Source: Rhodothermales bacterium
GTDB lineage: Bacteria; Bacteroidota; Rhodothermia; Rhodothermales; Bin80
Length of the DNA: 37,011 nucleotides
Direction of reading: 5' to 3'
NCBI GenBank assembly: GCA_022821385.1
Contig: JAJEDR010000090.1
Span: 1 to 37,011, forward strand
Part shown: in pieces, positions 1 to 7,800 of the stretch
How positions within the stretch are numbered: position 1 is the stretch's first letter
How the letters are laid out: the number at the start of each line of letters is the position of its first letter
The notes under the pieces: generated by a model
What the model saw: only the letters and a program-made list of their open reading frames with translations
What the model was told of the DNA's origin: nothing
Databases searched by the model: none
Translations under genes and position numbers: made by a program

Positions 1-856
1 CGCCATGTTGCTGGATAAGATTGAAAATCGGTGGACGGTCCCATTCATTATAATTCACCCGCATACGAAGTCCTTCAGGAATTACACGCTGCGTATTACC
101 TTCAATCCCCCCTCCGGTAACATGAGCAAAGGCATGCACATGTTCTTTGAGGTCGCGAATCAGTGGCAGATAACACTTGTGTACGCGTAATAATGCCTCT
201 TCGATCGTGTCGCCTCCCAATCGTTCGAATTTCTGTCCGGGCAGAAATCCTGAAAGGCTGCCCAGTAGAACCCTGCGAGCGAGCGAATAACCATTTGTAT
301 GCAGTCCCGTAGAGGCAATCCCCCAGAGAATGTCCCCCCTTTGCACACTGCTTCCATCAATGATCCCCTTCCGATCAACAACCCCGATAATAGTGCCCGC
401 CAGATCGTAATCCCCGTGGATATAAAGATCCGGCATTTCGGCAGTTTCTCCACCAATCAGCGCGATTCCCGCATTCCTGCACGCCCGTACCAGACCTGCC
501 ATTATCGCCTCTATGACATCAAATGTCAGTTTGCCTGTTGCAAAATAGTCGAGAAAAAACAAGGGTTCGGCGCCACACACTGCAATATCGTTAATGCAGT
601 GGTTAACCAGATCTTCGCCAACTGTATCGTGGACCCCTGCAACCATGGCAACTTTGACCTTGGTGCCCACACCATCTATGGAAGATACCAGCGTGGGCTG
701 CTCCCATCGTGAGTGATCAAGCTGATAAAATGCACCAAATGCCCCAACGTCCCTGACTACACCAGGAGTGAATGTAGATTGGATCAGTGGCTTCAAGCGA
801 GCGAACGCTTTATCCGCTGCATTTATATCAACACCTGCATCTTTATATGTTGTCAT
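1..856 (-). CDS. purM: Phosphoribosylformylglycinamidine cyclo-ligase (AIR synthase), 3' end cut by window edge
   Basis: Fifth step of de novo purine synthesis: ATP-dependent closure of FGAM to AIR in the cytoplasm. Translating the minus strand from the ATG at 854-856 gives an uninterrupted frame to base 1. It opens MTTYKDAGVDINAADKAF, the usual PurM start, and continues with SSIDGVGTKVKVA, the NDIAVCGAEPLFFLDY block, the GGETAEMPDLY block and STGLHTNGYSLAR, all hallmark PurM motifs. About 285 residues are present of roughly 335-345 expected, so the C-terminus lies outside the window. The ATG overlaps the stop of the upstream gene (ATGA), so the two are probably translationally coupled. Identification is secure. 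Confidence 0.96.
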   Translation of the reverse strand, partial: MTTYKDAGVDINAADKAFARLKPLIQSTFTPGVVRDVGAFGAFYQLDHSRWEQPTLVSSIDGVGTKVKVAMVAGVHDTVGEDLVNHCINDIAVCGAEPLFFLDYFATGKLTFDVIEAIMAGLVRACRNAGIALIGGETAEMPDLYIHGDYDLAGTIIGVVDRKGIIDGSSVQRGDILWGIASTGLHTNGYSLARRVLLGSLSGFLPGQKFERLGGDTIEEALLRVHKCYLPLIRDLKEHVHAFAHVTGGGIEGNTQRVIPEGLRMRVNYNEWDRPPIFNLIQQHG

Positions 857-1557
857 CGACCTGCCTTACCAAAATAAACTTGCCAGTATATCTGCGCCCG
901 ATGTATAAAAGTAGGGTTAATCGGCCTGGACCAGACATTGAACCCGCGTGATTCAATATAGCCTAAGATATGCAACCCTCCGGTCCAATAAACCCTGAAT
1001 CGCCGCCTGCTCCAACCATTGAGATCACTGTTTAGTGTTTTACATGACGCATACGCATCACGTGCACGTACTACCTGCTTCCATAGAATTGACCGGATAG
1101 CCGGAGTTGGAGTACTCTGAATAAGATGTGCCGCCGTCACGTTCCCCTTTGCGAGGATATCGGCAGGAATGAAACACCGCCCTGCTTCAATATCCTCCTT
1201 AAGTAAACAGACTGATCGTGTCAGAAAGACTGCCCGCGCAAACTGTTTGACCGGAGTCTCAACCCAATTAGACATATATCCGGCGAGTTTCGCCAGGAGT
1301 AATGCATGCGAACCTGCGGTGGCATCCATATAGCTAAAAAGATCTTCTGCGGTTTCAATCGTCAGAGCACCCTGTCCAACCAGTTGCTCATCAACTAGAT
1401 GGATTGGTAGATCGAATTTCTTGCACATGGCGTATGCTTCCTCCCGGAGCGCTGCCGGGGGAACCTCAATCTGTGCTGCTCGGTGCCAGTCCCAAAGCAC
1501 ATCTGCTGCCTGCCGCAACTCCTCTCTCGGCCAATCTGAAGGAGGAAAAGGCGTCAT
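853..1557 (-). CDS. Squalene/phytoene synthase-like protein, apparently lacking the catalytic Asp-rich motifs
   Basis: The protein resembles the squalene/phytoene synthase (trans-head-to-head prenyl transferase) fold. Supporting blocks are a segment like DLFSYMDATAGSHALLLAKL (about residues 71-90), then VCLLKEDIEAGRCFIPADIL, which sits where active enzymes have DVxED...GR.YxP. The first aspartate-rich DxxxD motif near the N-terminus is not visible, and the second has Lys-Glu-Asp in place of the expected Asp-rich run. At about 234 aa it is shorter than active enzymes (around 280-350). I chose the ATG at 1555-1557 because it leaves a 4-bp gap after the thrC stop, as between thrB and thrC. An upstream start at 1623 would overlap thrC by 62 bp. 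It could be a non-enzymatic relative, as seen for the complex I assembly factor NDUFAF6. Function is unknown. Confidence 0.6.
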   Translation of the reverse strand: MTPFPPSDWPREELRQAADVLWDWHRAAQIEVPPAALREEAYAMCKKFDLPIHLVDEQLVGQGALTIETAEDLFSYMDATAGSHALLLAKLAGYMSNWVETPVKQFARAVFLTRSVCLLKEDIEAGRCFIPADILAKGNVTAAHLIQSTPTPAIRSILWKQVVRARDAYASCKTLNSDLNGWSRRRFRVYWTGGLHILGYIESRGFNVWSRPINPTFIHRAQIYWQVYFGKAGR

Positions 1558-1561
1558 TTGA

Positions 1562-2812
1562 TCAATCCCAAATTTCCAGCTTTGAACGAAGAGCGTGAGG
1601 CTTTGCCTCAATTGATTGGACACGGACCGGCATAGCGCACAGTGAGGTTAACCCCGAAGACACCTCCGGTGTGCTCCCGAGCGCCCGCTCAATGGTATCG
1701 GGGAATTTTGCCGGATGAGCTGTAGACAGTACGATGACTGGATCGGGAGCGTCCCGGGTTGCCGCAAGCGCAACGGCTGTATGCGGATCGGCTATGTAGC
1801 CCGTTTCTTCATAGACTCGCCGAATTGAATCTAGAGTCTCCCCATCAGACCATGAGCTGCCTCGAATCATGCGACGCATTTGATCATCCGACAGCATAAA
1901 CTTGAGTCGTTCAAAATTGCTCGGCTTTCCAACGTCCATTGCATTGGACAGCGTCCGGATTGACGCACCAAAGACATCCTCTTCTCCTGCAAGATACCGC
2001 GGATACCCATCATTGGCATTGTGAGCTGCAATAAAGCTGCGCACGGGAAGACCGCAAAGGTGTGCCAGTACACCTGCTGTCAGATTACCCAGATTACCAC
2101 ACGGAACGCATACATCCGCAACCTTCCATCCACCTGTAGCAAATGCCCAGTAGTAGTAGAGCATCTGGGGTAAAAGTCGACCTATATTTATCGAATTTGC
2201 TGCTGAAAGACGTAGGCGACCGGGCGAAACCAGGAGGGACTTGACCATTGCCTGGCAATCATCAAAAGTCCCATCAACGGCGAACGCCCTCACACCTTCT
2301 CGTCGTACAATAAGTTGTCGCTCTTGTATAGTGCTGACTTGACCCTTCGGGTAGAGCACGGCAACCCGTAGATTGGGGAGTCCACAGAACCCGTCGGCCA
2401 CAGCGCTGCCAGTATCACCAGAGGTGGCCACCAATATTGTCAAAGGCTCACCATCGACAAAGCGATTCATGAGACGTGCCATCGTGCGCGCACCAAAATC
2501 CTTGAACGATAATGTCGGGCCATGGAATAGCTCCAGTACCCAGACATTTCCTACTCGAACCAGCGGTACGGGAAAATTCAAGGCGCCCCTGAGTATGGAT
2601 TCGAGTTCAGCCTTTGGGATCTCATCCCCCAACCACGGAGTCAGTACATTAGCTGCCATCGTACCAAAATCCGTAGATCTTTCCCACGCGCTAGGATTTA
2701 CCGTAGGAATTTTTTGTGGGACATACAGTCCACCGTCCGGCGCCAGGCCGCCTAGCAACGCTGTCGCAAAAGTGACTGTCTGTGTTTGCTCACGCGTACT
2801 CACATACCGCAT
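1562..2812 (-). CDS. thrC: Threonine synthase
   Basis: PLP-dependent conversion of O-phosphohomoserine to threonine. The PLP-lysine motif is clear (FHGPTLSFKDFGARTMARLM), followed by VATSGDTGSAVADGF, the phosphate/PLP loop, and NSINIGRLLPQM typical of ThrC. Downstream comes VPCGNLGNLTAG. About 416 aa. I start at the ATG at 2810-2812 (MRYVSTREQTQTVTF), because ThrC proteins begin close to this region and it leaves 4 bp after the thrB stop. A longer frame reaches 2941 but would overlap thrB by about 125 bp and has a Ser/Arg-rich, unconserved N-terminus. It forms an operon with thrB upstream and the synthase-like gene downstream. Confidence 0.94.
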   Translation of the reverse strand: MRYVSTREQTQTVTFATALLGGLAPDGGLYVPQKIPTVNPSAWERSTDFGTMAANVLTPWLGDEIPKAELESILRGALNFPVPLVRVGNVWVLELFHGPTLSFKDFGARTMARLMNRFVDGEPLTILVATSGDTGSAVADGFCGLPNLRVAVLYPKGQVSTIQERQLIVRREGVRAFAVDGTFDDCQAMVKSLLVSPGRLRLSAANSINIGRLLPQMLYYYWAFATGGWKVADVCVPCGNLGNLTAGVLAHLCGLPVRSFIAAHNANDGYPRYLAGEEDVFGASIRTLSNAMDVGKPSNFERLKFMLSDDQMRRMIRGSSWSDGETLDSIRRVYEETGYIADPHTAVALAATRDAPDPVIVLSTAHPAKFPDTIERALGSTPEVSSGLTSLCAMPVRVQSIEAKPHALRSKLEIWD

Positions 2813-2816
2813 GATC

Positions 2817-3746
2817 TTAACTGCACTGGCGAACGCCGTGTATATCTGCTTCGGTGGCCATACCGCGAGCTCCCTCGCCCGCCGCCCGGACCATTGCGTC
2901 GCATACCTTCGAGACCGAGAAGGAATCCCTTGCGATTGCAAACATTGCCGGTCCCGAACCCGTCAGCGCTGCGCCATACGCACCAGCATCCATCGCTGCC
3001 TCTCGGACCGCCTGGTAGCAGGGAACGAGACTTGCCCGCGCGGGCTCTACCACCCGATCACGCATCATATAAGGGGAAACGGCCTCCCAGTCTCCCGTCA
3101 TGAACGCATGCAACATGAATGCCAAATCACTGGCATTGTGTACCGCTTCGATTCTGGGCACTGCTGAAGGCAGGATTGTCCTGGCATCTGCAGTCAAGAT
3201 TGAGCGTTTTGGCATTACGACTGCCAAATGTAAAGGGGTTGTAAGCCTAATACAGCGATAGTCCAGTGGTTTCGCAGGAGAAGTGAGTACTAGGCCTCCA
3301 AATAAGGAGGGCAATGCATTATCCCCGTGAAGCGTACCCCCACTGGCCAATCGTTCCGCCTCGAGGACCGCGTGAGCCAGCTCCTCCTTACTGAACGGCT
3401 TACCAAGCAGAAGATTCGCTGCCCAGGCACCTGCTGAGGCACTCGCTGCAGATCCACCAATTCCTGAACCTAACGGGATCCCTTTTTTTATGGATAGATG
3501 GAGACCCCGCTTATCGGCAGCCTTTGTCATCACGAGGTGTGCCGCCCGACCAGCTGTATTATCGCTTGCCACTAAAGGAATGGGGGCAGATGATGTAATA
3601 GTGATCTCCGGCCCCGAAGTAAATCGCGCTTCAATAATATCCCCGATCCCCTTGAGGCATAACCCCAATGTATCGAACCCCGGTCCTAGATTTGATAACG
3701 ATGCAGGACCATAGACCCTCACGGATTGCTTATCTGTGTTGCTCAA
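2817..3746 (-). CDS. thrB: Homoserine kinase (GHMP family)
   Basis: Phosphorylates homoserine with ATP to give the ThrC substrate. GHMP-kinase signatures are present: VYGPASLSNLGPGFDTLGLCL at the N-terminus, the ATP-binding loop IPLGSGIGGSAASASAGAWA (around residues 90-110), and the C-terminal ALTGSGPAMFAIA. Its 309 aa match the family. The first usable start in frame is TTG at 3744-3746, and a GTG eight codons further in is also possible. Neither has a clear Shine-Dalgarno, so the exact start is uncertain. The stop is 4 bp from the thrC ATG, and an 82-bp gap separates it from the gene upstream. No aspartokinase or homoserine dehydrogenase gene lies in this window. Confidence 0.93.
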   Translation of the reverse strand: MSNTDKQSVRVYGPASLSNLGPGFDTLGLCLKGIGDIIEARFTSGPEITITSSAPIPLVASDNTAGRAAHLVMTKAADKRGLHLSIKKGIPLGSGIGGSAASASAGAWAANLLLGKPFSKEELAHAVLEAERLASGGTLHGDNALPSLFGGLVLTSPAKPLDYRCIRLTTPLHLAVVMPKRSILTADARTILPSAVPRIEAVHNASDLAFMLHAFMTGDWEAVSPYMMRDRVVEPARASLVPCYQAVREAAMDAGAYGAALTGSGPAMFAIARDSFSVSKVCDAMVRAAGEGARGMATEADIHGVRQCS

Positions 3747-3828
3747 GAGCGTAAAAATCTGGTCAACTTGTTCTACGCCTAAAACACCTTAATTGACCAA
3801 TACACAAGCATCCTCCCAAATTAGGGGG

Positions 3829-4482
3829 TCACAGCCCGTATCTGGCCTTCAGCTTCCTCACCATCTTCATTGTAGCGGGAGGCAATACTGTTTCTCCAGA
3901 AACCAGACGCCTCAGGTCTTCCGGTGTATCTATATCGTACCAGGCCGGCAACTGCGTAACTGATGCCCCCGATTCATGAGCACGCACCAGTGTCAGACTG
4001 AACACATTGGGCTCTCCGTAAACAATTCCATCGAAAAGTCCGCAAATAAGCGGAGACATCCCCAAAAGGTAGTATCCTCCATCCAATGCGGGACCAACAC
4101 ATACGGCCGGCACATCTGACAATGCCTCATATGCCTCCATGATAAACTCTGTCGGCAAAGTAGGGTGGTCGGTCCCGATAATGACCATTTGCTCATACCC
4201 CTCCGCGGCCGTGTCTCTGAAAGCTTGTTCCATGCGCTCCCCCAACCCATGGCCGTACTGCTTTTTTAATTGCGCACAATACAGATCAACACCGGGATTG
4301 CCCTCGTCAGCCATATACAGATGTACATCTACCTCCAGCGATGCATATTGCGCAAGGCTATCCTTTAGAAAAGCACGATAAAGATCCGCCGCTTCTTGTG
4401 ACGAAAGGAGTGGTGTCAGTCTGGACTTTACTTGACCTGCCACGGGTGAGCGTGCAAATACAATCAGGGCGCGGTCATTCAT
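3829..4482 (-). CDS. DUF2064 / TIGR04282-type glycosyltransferase-like nucleotidyl transferase fold protein
   Basis: A 217-aa protein with a GT-A-like Rossmann fold of the DUF2064 (TIGR04282) family. The N-terminal ALIVFARSPVAGQVKSRLTP is the family's variant of the nucleotide-binding G-x-x-K-x-R-L motif. VIIGTDHPTLP and VGPALDGGYYLLGM are the next two conserved blocks, and PAWYDIDTPEDLRRL is the typical C-terminal tail. Members act on nucleotide-activated sugars or related substrates, and the substrate here cannot be read from sequence. The ATG overlaps the cysteine desulfurase stop as ATGA (4479-4482), so it is likely co-translated with that gene. The neighbours do not suggest arsenosugar synthesis. 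Confidence 0.8.
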   Translation of the reverse strand: MNDRALIVFARSPVAGQVKSRLTPLLSSQEAADLYRAFLKDSLAQYASLEVDVHLYMADEGNPGVDLYCAQLKKQYGHGLGERMEQAFRDTAAEGYEQMVIIGTDHPTLPTEFIMEAYEALSDVPAVCVGPALDGGYYLLGMSPLICGLFDGIVYGEPNVFSLTLVRAHESGASVTQLPAWYDIDTPEDLRRLVSGETVLPPATMKMVRKLKARYGL

Positions 4483-5666
4483 CCTACACGCTGCCGACGC
4501 ATTCTTTGAACAATTTTAACAATGCATTCTGCAGTCAGTGCAATATCCTCCGATGTTGTCGAGCGCCCAAGGGAAAGTCTAAGCGAGGCGCGGGCCGTCT
4601 GATCAGGTAACCCGAGGCCCAGCAGTACATGACTGGGTGTGATAGTTCCACTAGAGCAGGCCGAGCCTGCAGAAGCGCTGATACCTTCAAGGTCCATGTT
4701 CAGCAGCAGCATTTCACCGTCAAGTGGGCTGCCTGCAATCGGACTGAATGCCGTACTCAAAATATGCGGTGCAGCATTGAGCGGCGTATTGATCACCAAT
4801 TGATCCCCGATACTATCCATGAGTCGGCACTCCAGTTCCTTTCGAAGTGTCTGCACGCGAACGGCAGCCGCATCCCGGCTATTTACTGCAAGGGCCATAG
4901 CAGCTGCCATACCGACCACTGCTGCCACGTTTTCTGTTCCTCCACGCCGCCCTCTCTCCTGTGAACCACCAAGGACCTGCGGAGACAATTCCACCCCGCT
5001 TCTGACATAAAGGATACCCACTCCCTTGGGGCCATACATCTTATGTGCTGAGAGCGACATCATATCCACGCCAAGGTCCTCAACATCCAATGGCATCCAT
5101 GCAGCGGCCTGGACCGCATCTGTGTGCATAACCACACCCCGAGTACGACAAACGGATGCGATTTCCCTTATAGGGGCAACTGCACCGGTTTCGTTGTTCA
5201 CATACATGACTGAAACCAGGCAGGAATCCTCTTCTATTGCGTTGGCTATCTGATCTGTGTTTGGAGCCCCAATTTTGTGATCCGGTGCGAGATATGTAAC
5301 TCGTACGCCACTTGACTCCAAGGCCTGTGTCGGCTCCAACACCGCTTTGTGCTCGACCATTGAAGTGACCAGATGACTTTCTGAGCTTAATGGATTCAAC
5401 GCGAGATTATTCGCTTCCGTGGCTCCACTCGTAAAAACAATCTCTTCCGGGTTTGCATTCAGATGACCTGCTATTTGCTCTCGACTGGCTTCAATTGCTC
5501 CGCGGGCAGTTCTGCCCAAGCGATGTACAGAAGACGCGTTCCCAAAATCGTCCCTCATGTACGGTAGCATGGCTTCAAGAACAGCGGGATCCAGCGGCGT
5601 CGTAGCCGCATGATCCATGTAAACTGATCGTGGATAGGACCGGGTGTTGTCGCGCTCAACTGTCAT
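4479..5666 (-). CDS. Cysteine desulfurase, NifS/IscS class
   Basis: PLP enzyme that takes sulfur from cysteine for Fe-S clusters, thio-cofactors or tRNA thiolation. The start of the fold is VYMDHAATTPLDPAVLEAM, followed by FTSGATEANNLAL, TSMVEHKAVLEP (PLP-stacking His), VNNETGAVAPI, the PLP lysine in SLSAHKMYGPKGVGILYV, RRGGTENVAAVVGM, and the catalytic Cys loop SAGSACSSGTITPSHVL. With the ATG at 5664-5666 (MTVERDN) the protein is 395 aa, normal for the class. The open frame runs up to 5795, but the extra 43 residues are Arg/Ser-rich and unlike the family. No iscU or iscA lies next to it, so I do not give a specific symbol. First gene of the minus-strand run. Confidence 0.92.
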   Translation of the reverse strand: MTVERDNTRSYPRSVYMDHAATTPLDPAVLEAMLPYMRDDFGNASSVHRLGRTARGAIEASREQIAGHLNANPEEIVFTSGATEANNLALNPLSSESHLVTSMVEHKAVLEPTQALESSGVRVTYLAPDHKIGAPNTDQIANAIEEDSCLVSVMYVNNETGAVAPIREIASVCRTRGVVMHTDAVQAAAWMPLDVEDLGVDMMSLSAHKMYGPKGVGILYVRSGVELSPQVLGGSQERGRRGGTENVAAVVGMAAAMALAVNSRDAAAVRVQTLRKELECRLMDSIGDQLVINTPLNAAPHILSTAFSPIAGSPLDGEMLLLNMDLEGISASAGSACSSGTITPSHVLLGLGLPDQTARASLRLSLGRSTTSEDIALTAECIVKIVQRMRRQRVG

Positions 5667-6189
5667 AGTAGTTTCGTAGTCTCTATCCGATGAGAGGATA
5701 CATCTTGCCCCAGGCCTGAGTCGGGGCCGCATAGCCTTGAAAGCTATTCGACCACTGCAGTGCCGTTTTGGTTCAGATGATCTGTTGAATGTCATTGGCC
5801 GGTATGAATCACACCTGGCCTGACGTTCGGGCTAACCTGTCTGGCAGATTATAGTACGCCGGACGATCGCTGGCTGCCCAACCGGAGGGATGCAATTGAC
5901 CCAGAGATCGCTATGCGGCTTGTGCAGGGAATGGAATGACTTCACGAGGTGGTCTCTGCCTGTATGGGGAGCGTTCTCTCGTTACAAGAATCTGATATGT
6001 CCAAATCACCAATAGGGGGATATGCCTCCATTCAGACGAGCGGTAAGTACTCATCTCAAGATTTCCAAACTATGGTTGCTTTGATGCATCTACGAGAATC
6101 AAATCTCGCTAGTGATTACACCGTGGCGTGTGATGGACCATTTTTGCGTGTCACTGCATACTGTCGTTAGAATCCATCGTGACAAGGAC

Positions 6190-6201
6190 AGTCAGCTGAC
6201 T
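6190..6201. promoter_or_regulatory. Perfect 12-bp palindrome upstream of murA
   Basis: The sequence AGTCAGCTGACT reads the same on both strands. It lies about 300 bp upstream of murA in otherwise empty DNA, and a second inverted repeat (CGATTA...TAATCG, 6212-6234) follows 11 bp later. It could be an operator for a dimeric regulator, but no regulator gene is nearby and a chance palindrome of this length is not rare enough to exclude. Confidence 0.25.
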
Positions 6202-6473
6202 CACACACCAACGATTAGCATATTTCCATAATCGCTTCCCAATTGCCTGTGCAGAGCCACTGAGGGTGGTAAACAAGGTTGTCGCAACCGCAATATGGCC
6301 ATCTCCGGCCATAAACTACACACCAATATCAAAGTATACCTTCTATTCCCATAACGTTCTCTATCACCCTGAATTCGGGCACTTATGGGAAGCAGTAAAC
6401 AGACTGGTTAGTGGAGAAAGCGCACCGCGGTATACATAGCATATCGGCAAGTAGAATAATGCCCTCAGCGCAT

Positions 6474-6481
6474 TATCTTTG
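6474..6481 (+). promoter_or_regulatory. Candidate Bacteroidota-type -7 element for murA
   Basis: TATCTTTG matches the TAnnTTTG -7 consensus of Bacteroidota primary sigma factors exactly. It ends 20 nt before the murA ATG. The same octamer occurs 42 nt before the outer-membrane protein gene at 34141. A matching -33 TTG at the usual distance is not evident. Confidence 0.4.
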
Positions 6482-6501
6482 CCGTTGTACAATGATTATT
6501 C

Positions 6502-7800
6502 ATGGAGAAACTTGTCATTGAAGGGGGCCATCCGCTTAGCGGTACGTTGGCTATAAGTCCATCGAAGAATGCGGCCCTGCCACTGATGGCTGCTGCAGTT
6601 CTGCCCCAAGGTGTTACATACCTTGCCCACATTCCTAAACTTCGCGATATCACCACATTTTCGCACGTACTCCGAATTACCGGTGCAGCGGTTACACGCA
6701 AGGATAATGGGTTGCAAATCGACGCAACCCGGATAGGATTCCCGGAGGCGCCCTATGAACTCGTAAAGAAAATGCGCGCCTCCTTTTATATGTTGGGGGC
6801 ACTCCTGGGCCGTTGCGGACGTGCGCGCGTCTCGCTGCCGGGCGGATGTGCTTGGGGGCCCCGGCCCGTTAACCTGCATCTTGAAGGCCTCACGGCCTTG
6901 GGCGCACAGATTGACCTGGACGAAGGATACGTTGTCGCACAGGCACCCCACGGGGGATTGCCAGGCGGCAGCTACAAACTTGAACCATCAAGCGTAGGTG
7001 CCACCATCAATTTATTACTAGCCGCCAGTTTAGGACGCGGCGGTACCCGAATAGAAAATGCGGCAATTGAACCAGATGTGGTCGTATTCTGCGAAATGCT
7101 CTCAGCGATGGGAGCACGACTGGCTGGCATCGGAACACGAACGATTGAAGTTGAGGGAGTTCAGGAATTGCAGGCAGTCGACTTCAGCAACTGCCCGGAT
7201 CGCATCGAACTGGGAACGTTCATGATTGCTGCTGCAATAGCGGGCGTGCCAGGGAGGCCCATACGGCTGACTTATGCCCGCCCAGATCACCTGGGTAAAG
7301 AGTTTCTAGAGGCATTCGAGGAAACCGGGGCCGGGTGCACCATCGCAGACAACGAAGTGATCGTAACTCCTCCTGAATCAATAAAACCGGTCTCTATCAA
7401 GACCGCTATCTATCCGGGCTTTCCCACAGATCTACAGGCCCAGTGGACCGTACTCCTGGCCTGTGCGGATGGAGAAGCTACCGTTACCGACCAGGTTTAT
7501 GGTGATCGCTTCAATCACATCCCGGAATTGGCGCGTATGGGACTCAGGGCTCACGTCGTCGGCAATCAGGTAACCGTCTACGGCGGCACTCAGCTTAGCG
7601 GAGCACGAGTTATGAGTACCGATCTGCGTGCAAGCGTATCGCTGGTACTTGCCGGGATGATCGCACGGGGAACCACGCACGTCGGCCGAATCTACCATCT
7701 GGATCGAGGTTATGAGCACCTGGAAAAGAAACTCAGTCAATGCGGAATTGACATCCGGCGTGAACAATACGACGAGTTTGCAGCACCCCAGCAAACTTAG
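6502..7800 (+). CDS. murA: UDP-N-acetylglucosamine 1-carboxyvinyltransferase
   Basis: First committed step of peptidoglycan synthesis: transfers enolpyruvate from PEP to UDP-GlcNAc in the cytoplasm. The 432 aa fit MurA. K22-N23 (SPSKNAALP) match the UDP-GlcNAc-binding lysine, and C116 in LPGGCAWGPRPVNLH is the PEP-binding cysteine that fosfomycin alkylates, so this enzyme should be fosfomycin-type rather than Cys-to-Asp. The C-terminal blocks YPGFPTDLQAQ (catalytic Asp), NRF-like GDRFNHIPEL and DLRASVSLVLAGMIA with the phosphate-binding Arg are intact. The ATG at 6502 begins MEKLVIEGG as in most MurA. Monocistronic: the gene behind it runs the other way and the two stop codons overlap (7797-7800). 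Confidence 0.96.
   Translation: MEKLVIEGGHPLSGTLAISPSKNAALPLMAAAVLPQGVTYLAHIPKLRDITTFSHVLRITGAAVTRKDNGLQIDATRIGFPEAPYELVKKMRASFYMLGALLGRCGRARVSLPGGCAWGPRPVNLHLEGLTALGAQIDLDEGYVVAQAPHGGLPGGSYKLEPSSVGATINLLLAASLGRGGTRIENAAIEPDVVVFCEMLSAMGARLAGIGTRTIEVEGVQELQAVDFSNCPDRIELGTFMIAAAIAGVPGRPIRLTYARPDHLGKEFLEAFEETGAGCTIADNEVIVTPPESIKPVSIKTAIYPGFPTDLQAQWTVLLACADGEATVTDQVYGDRFNHIPELARMGLRAHVVGNQVTVYGGTQLSGARVMSTDLRASVSLVLAGMIARGTTHVGRIYHLDRGYEHLEKKLSQCGIDIRREQYDEFAAPQQT

Larger units (their letters stand above)
5667..6501. other. Long divergent non-coding region between the cysteine desulfurase gene and murA
   Basis: This 835-bp stretch holds no gene I can support. Visible elements: a TATAAT-like hexamer on the minus strand at 5848-5853 that could serve the desulfurase gene; two short frames at 5804-5939 that read like one frameshifted coding remnant; an open frame of 73 codons at 5949-6170 (GTG start, no recognisable homology); a perfect 12-bp palindrome at 6190-6201; a 6-bp stem with an 11-nt loop at 6212-6234; and a TAnnTTTG element at 6474-6481 just before murA. 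Confidence 0.6.

Noticed and set aside
2373..3167. 264-codon plus-strand frame
   Set aside because: Antisense to the conserved coding sequence of thrC and thrB; no domain.
5667..5795. 43-residue N-terminal extension of the cysteine desulfurase
   Set aside because: Arg/Ser-rich, unlike the family, and a good ATG lies just before the conserved start of the fold.
5949..6170. 73-codon plus-strand frame
   Set aside because: GTG start without clear ribosome binding site, no recognisable motif; mentioned only in the region note.
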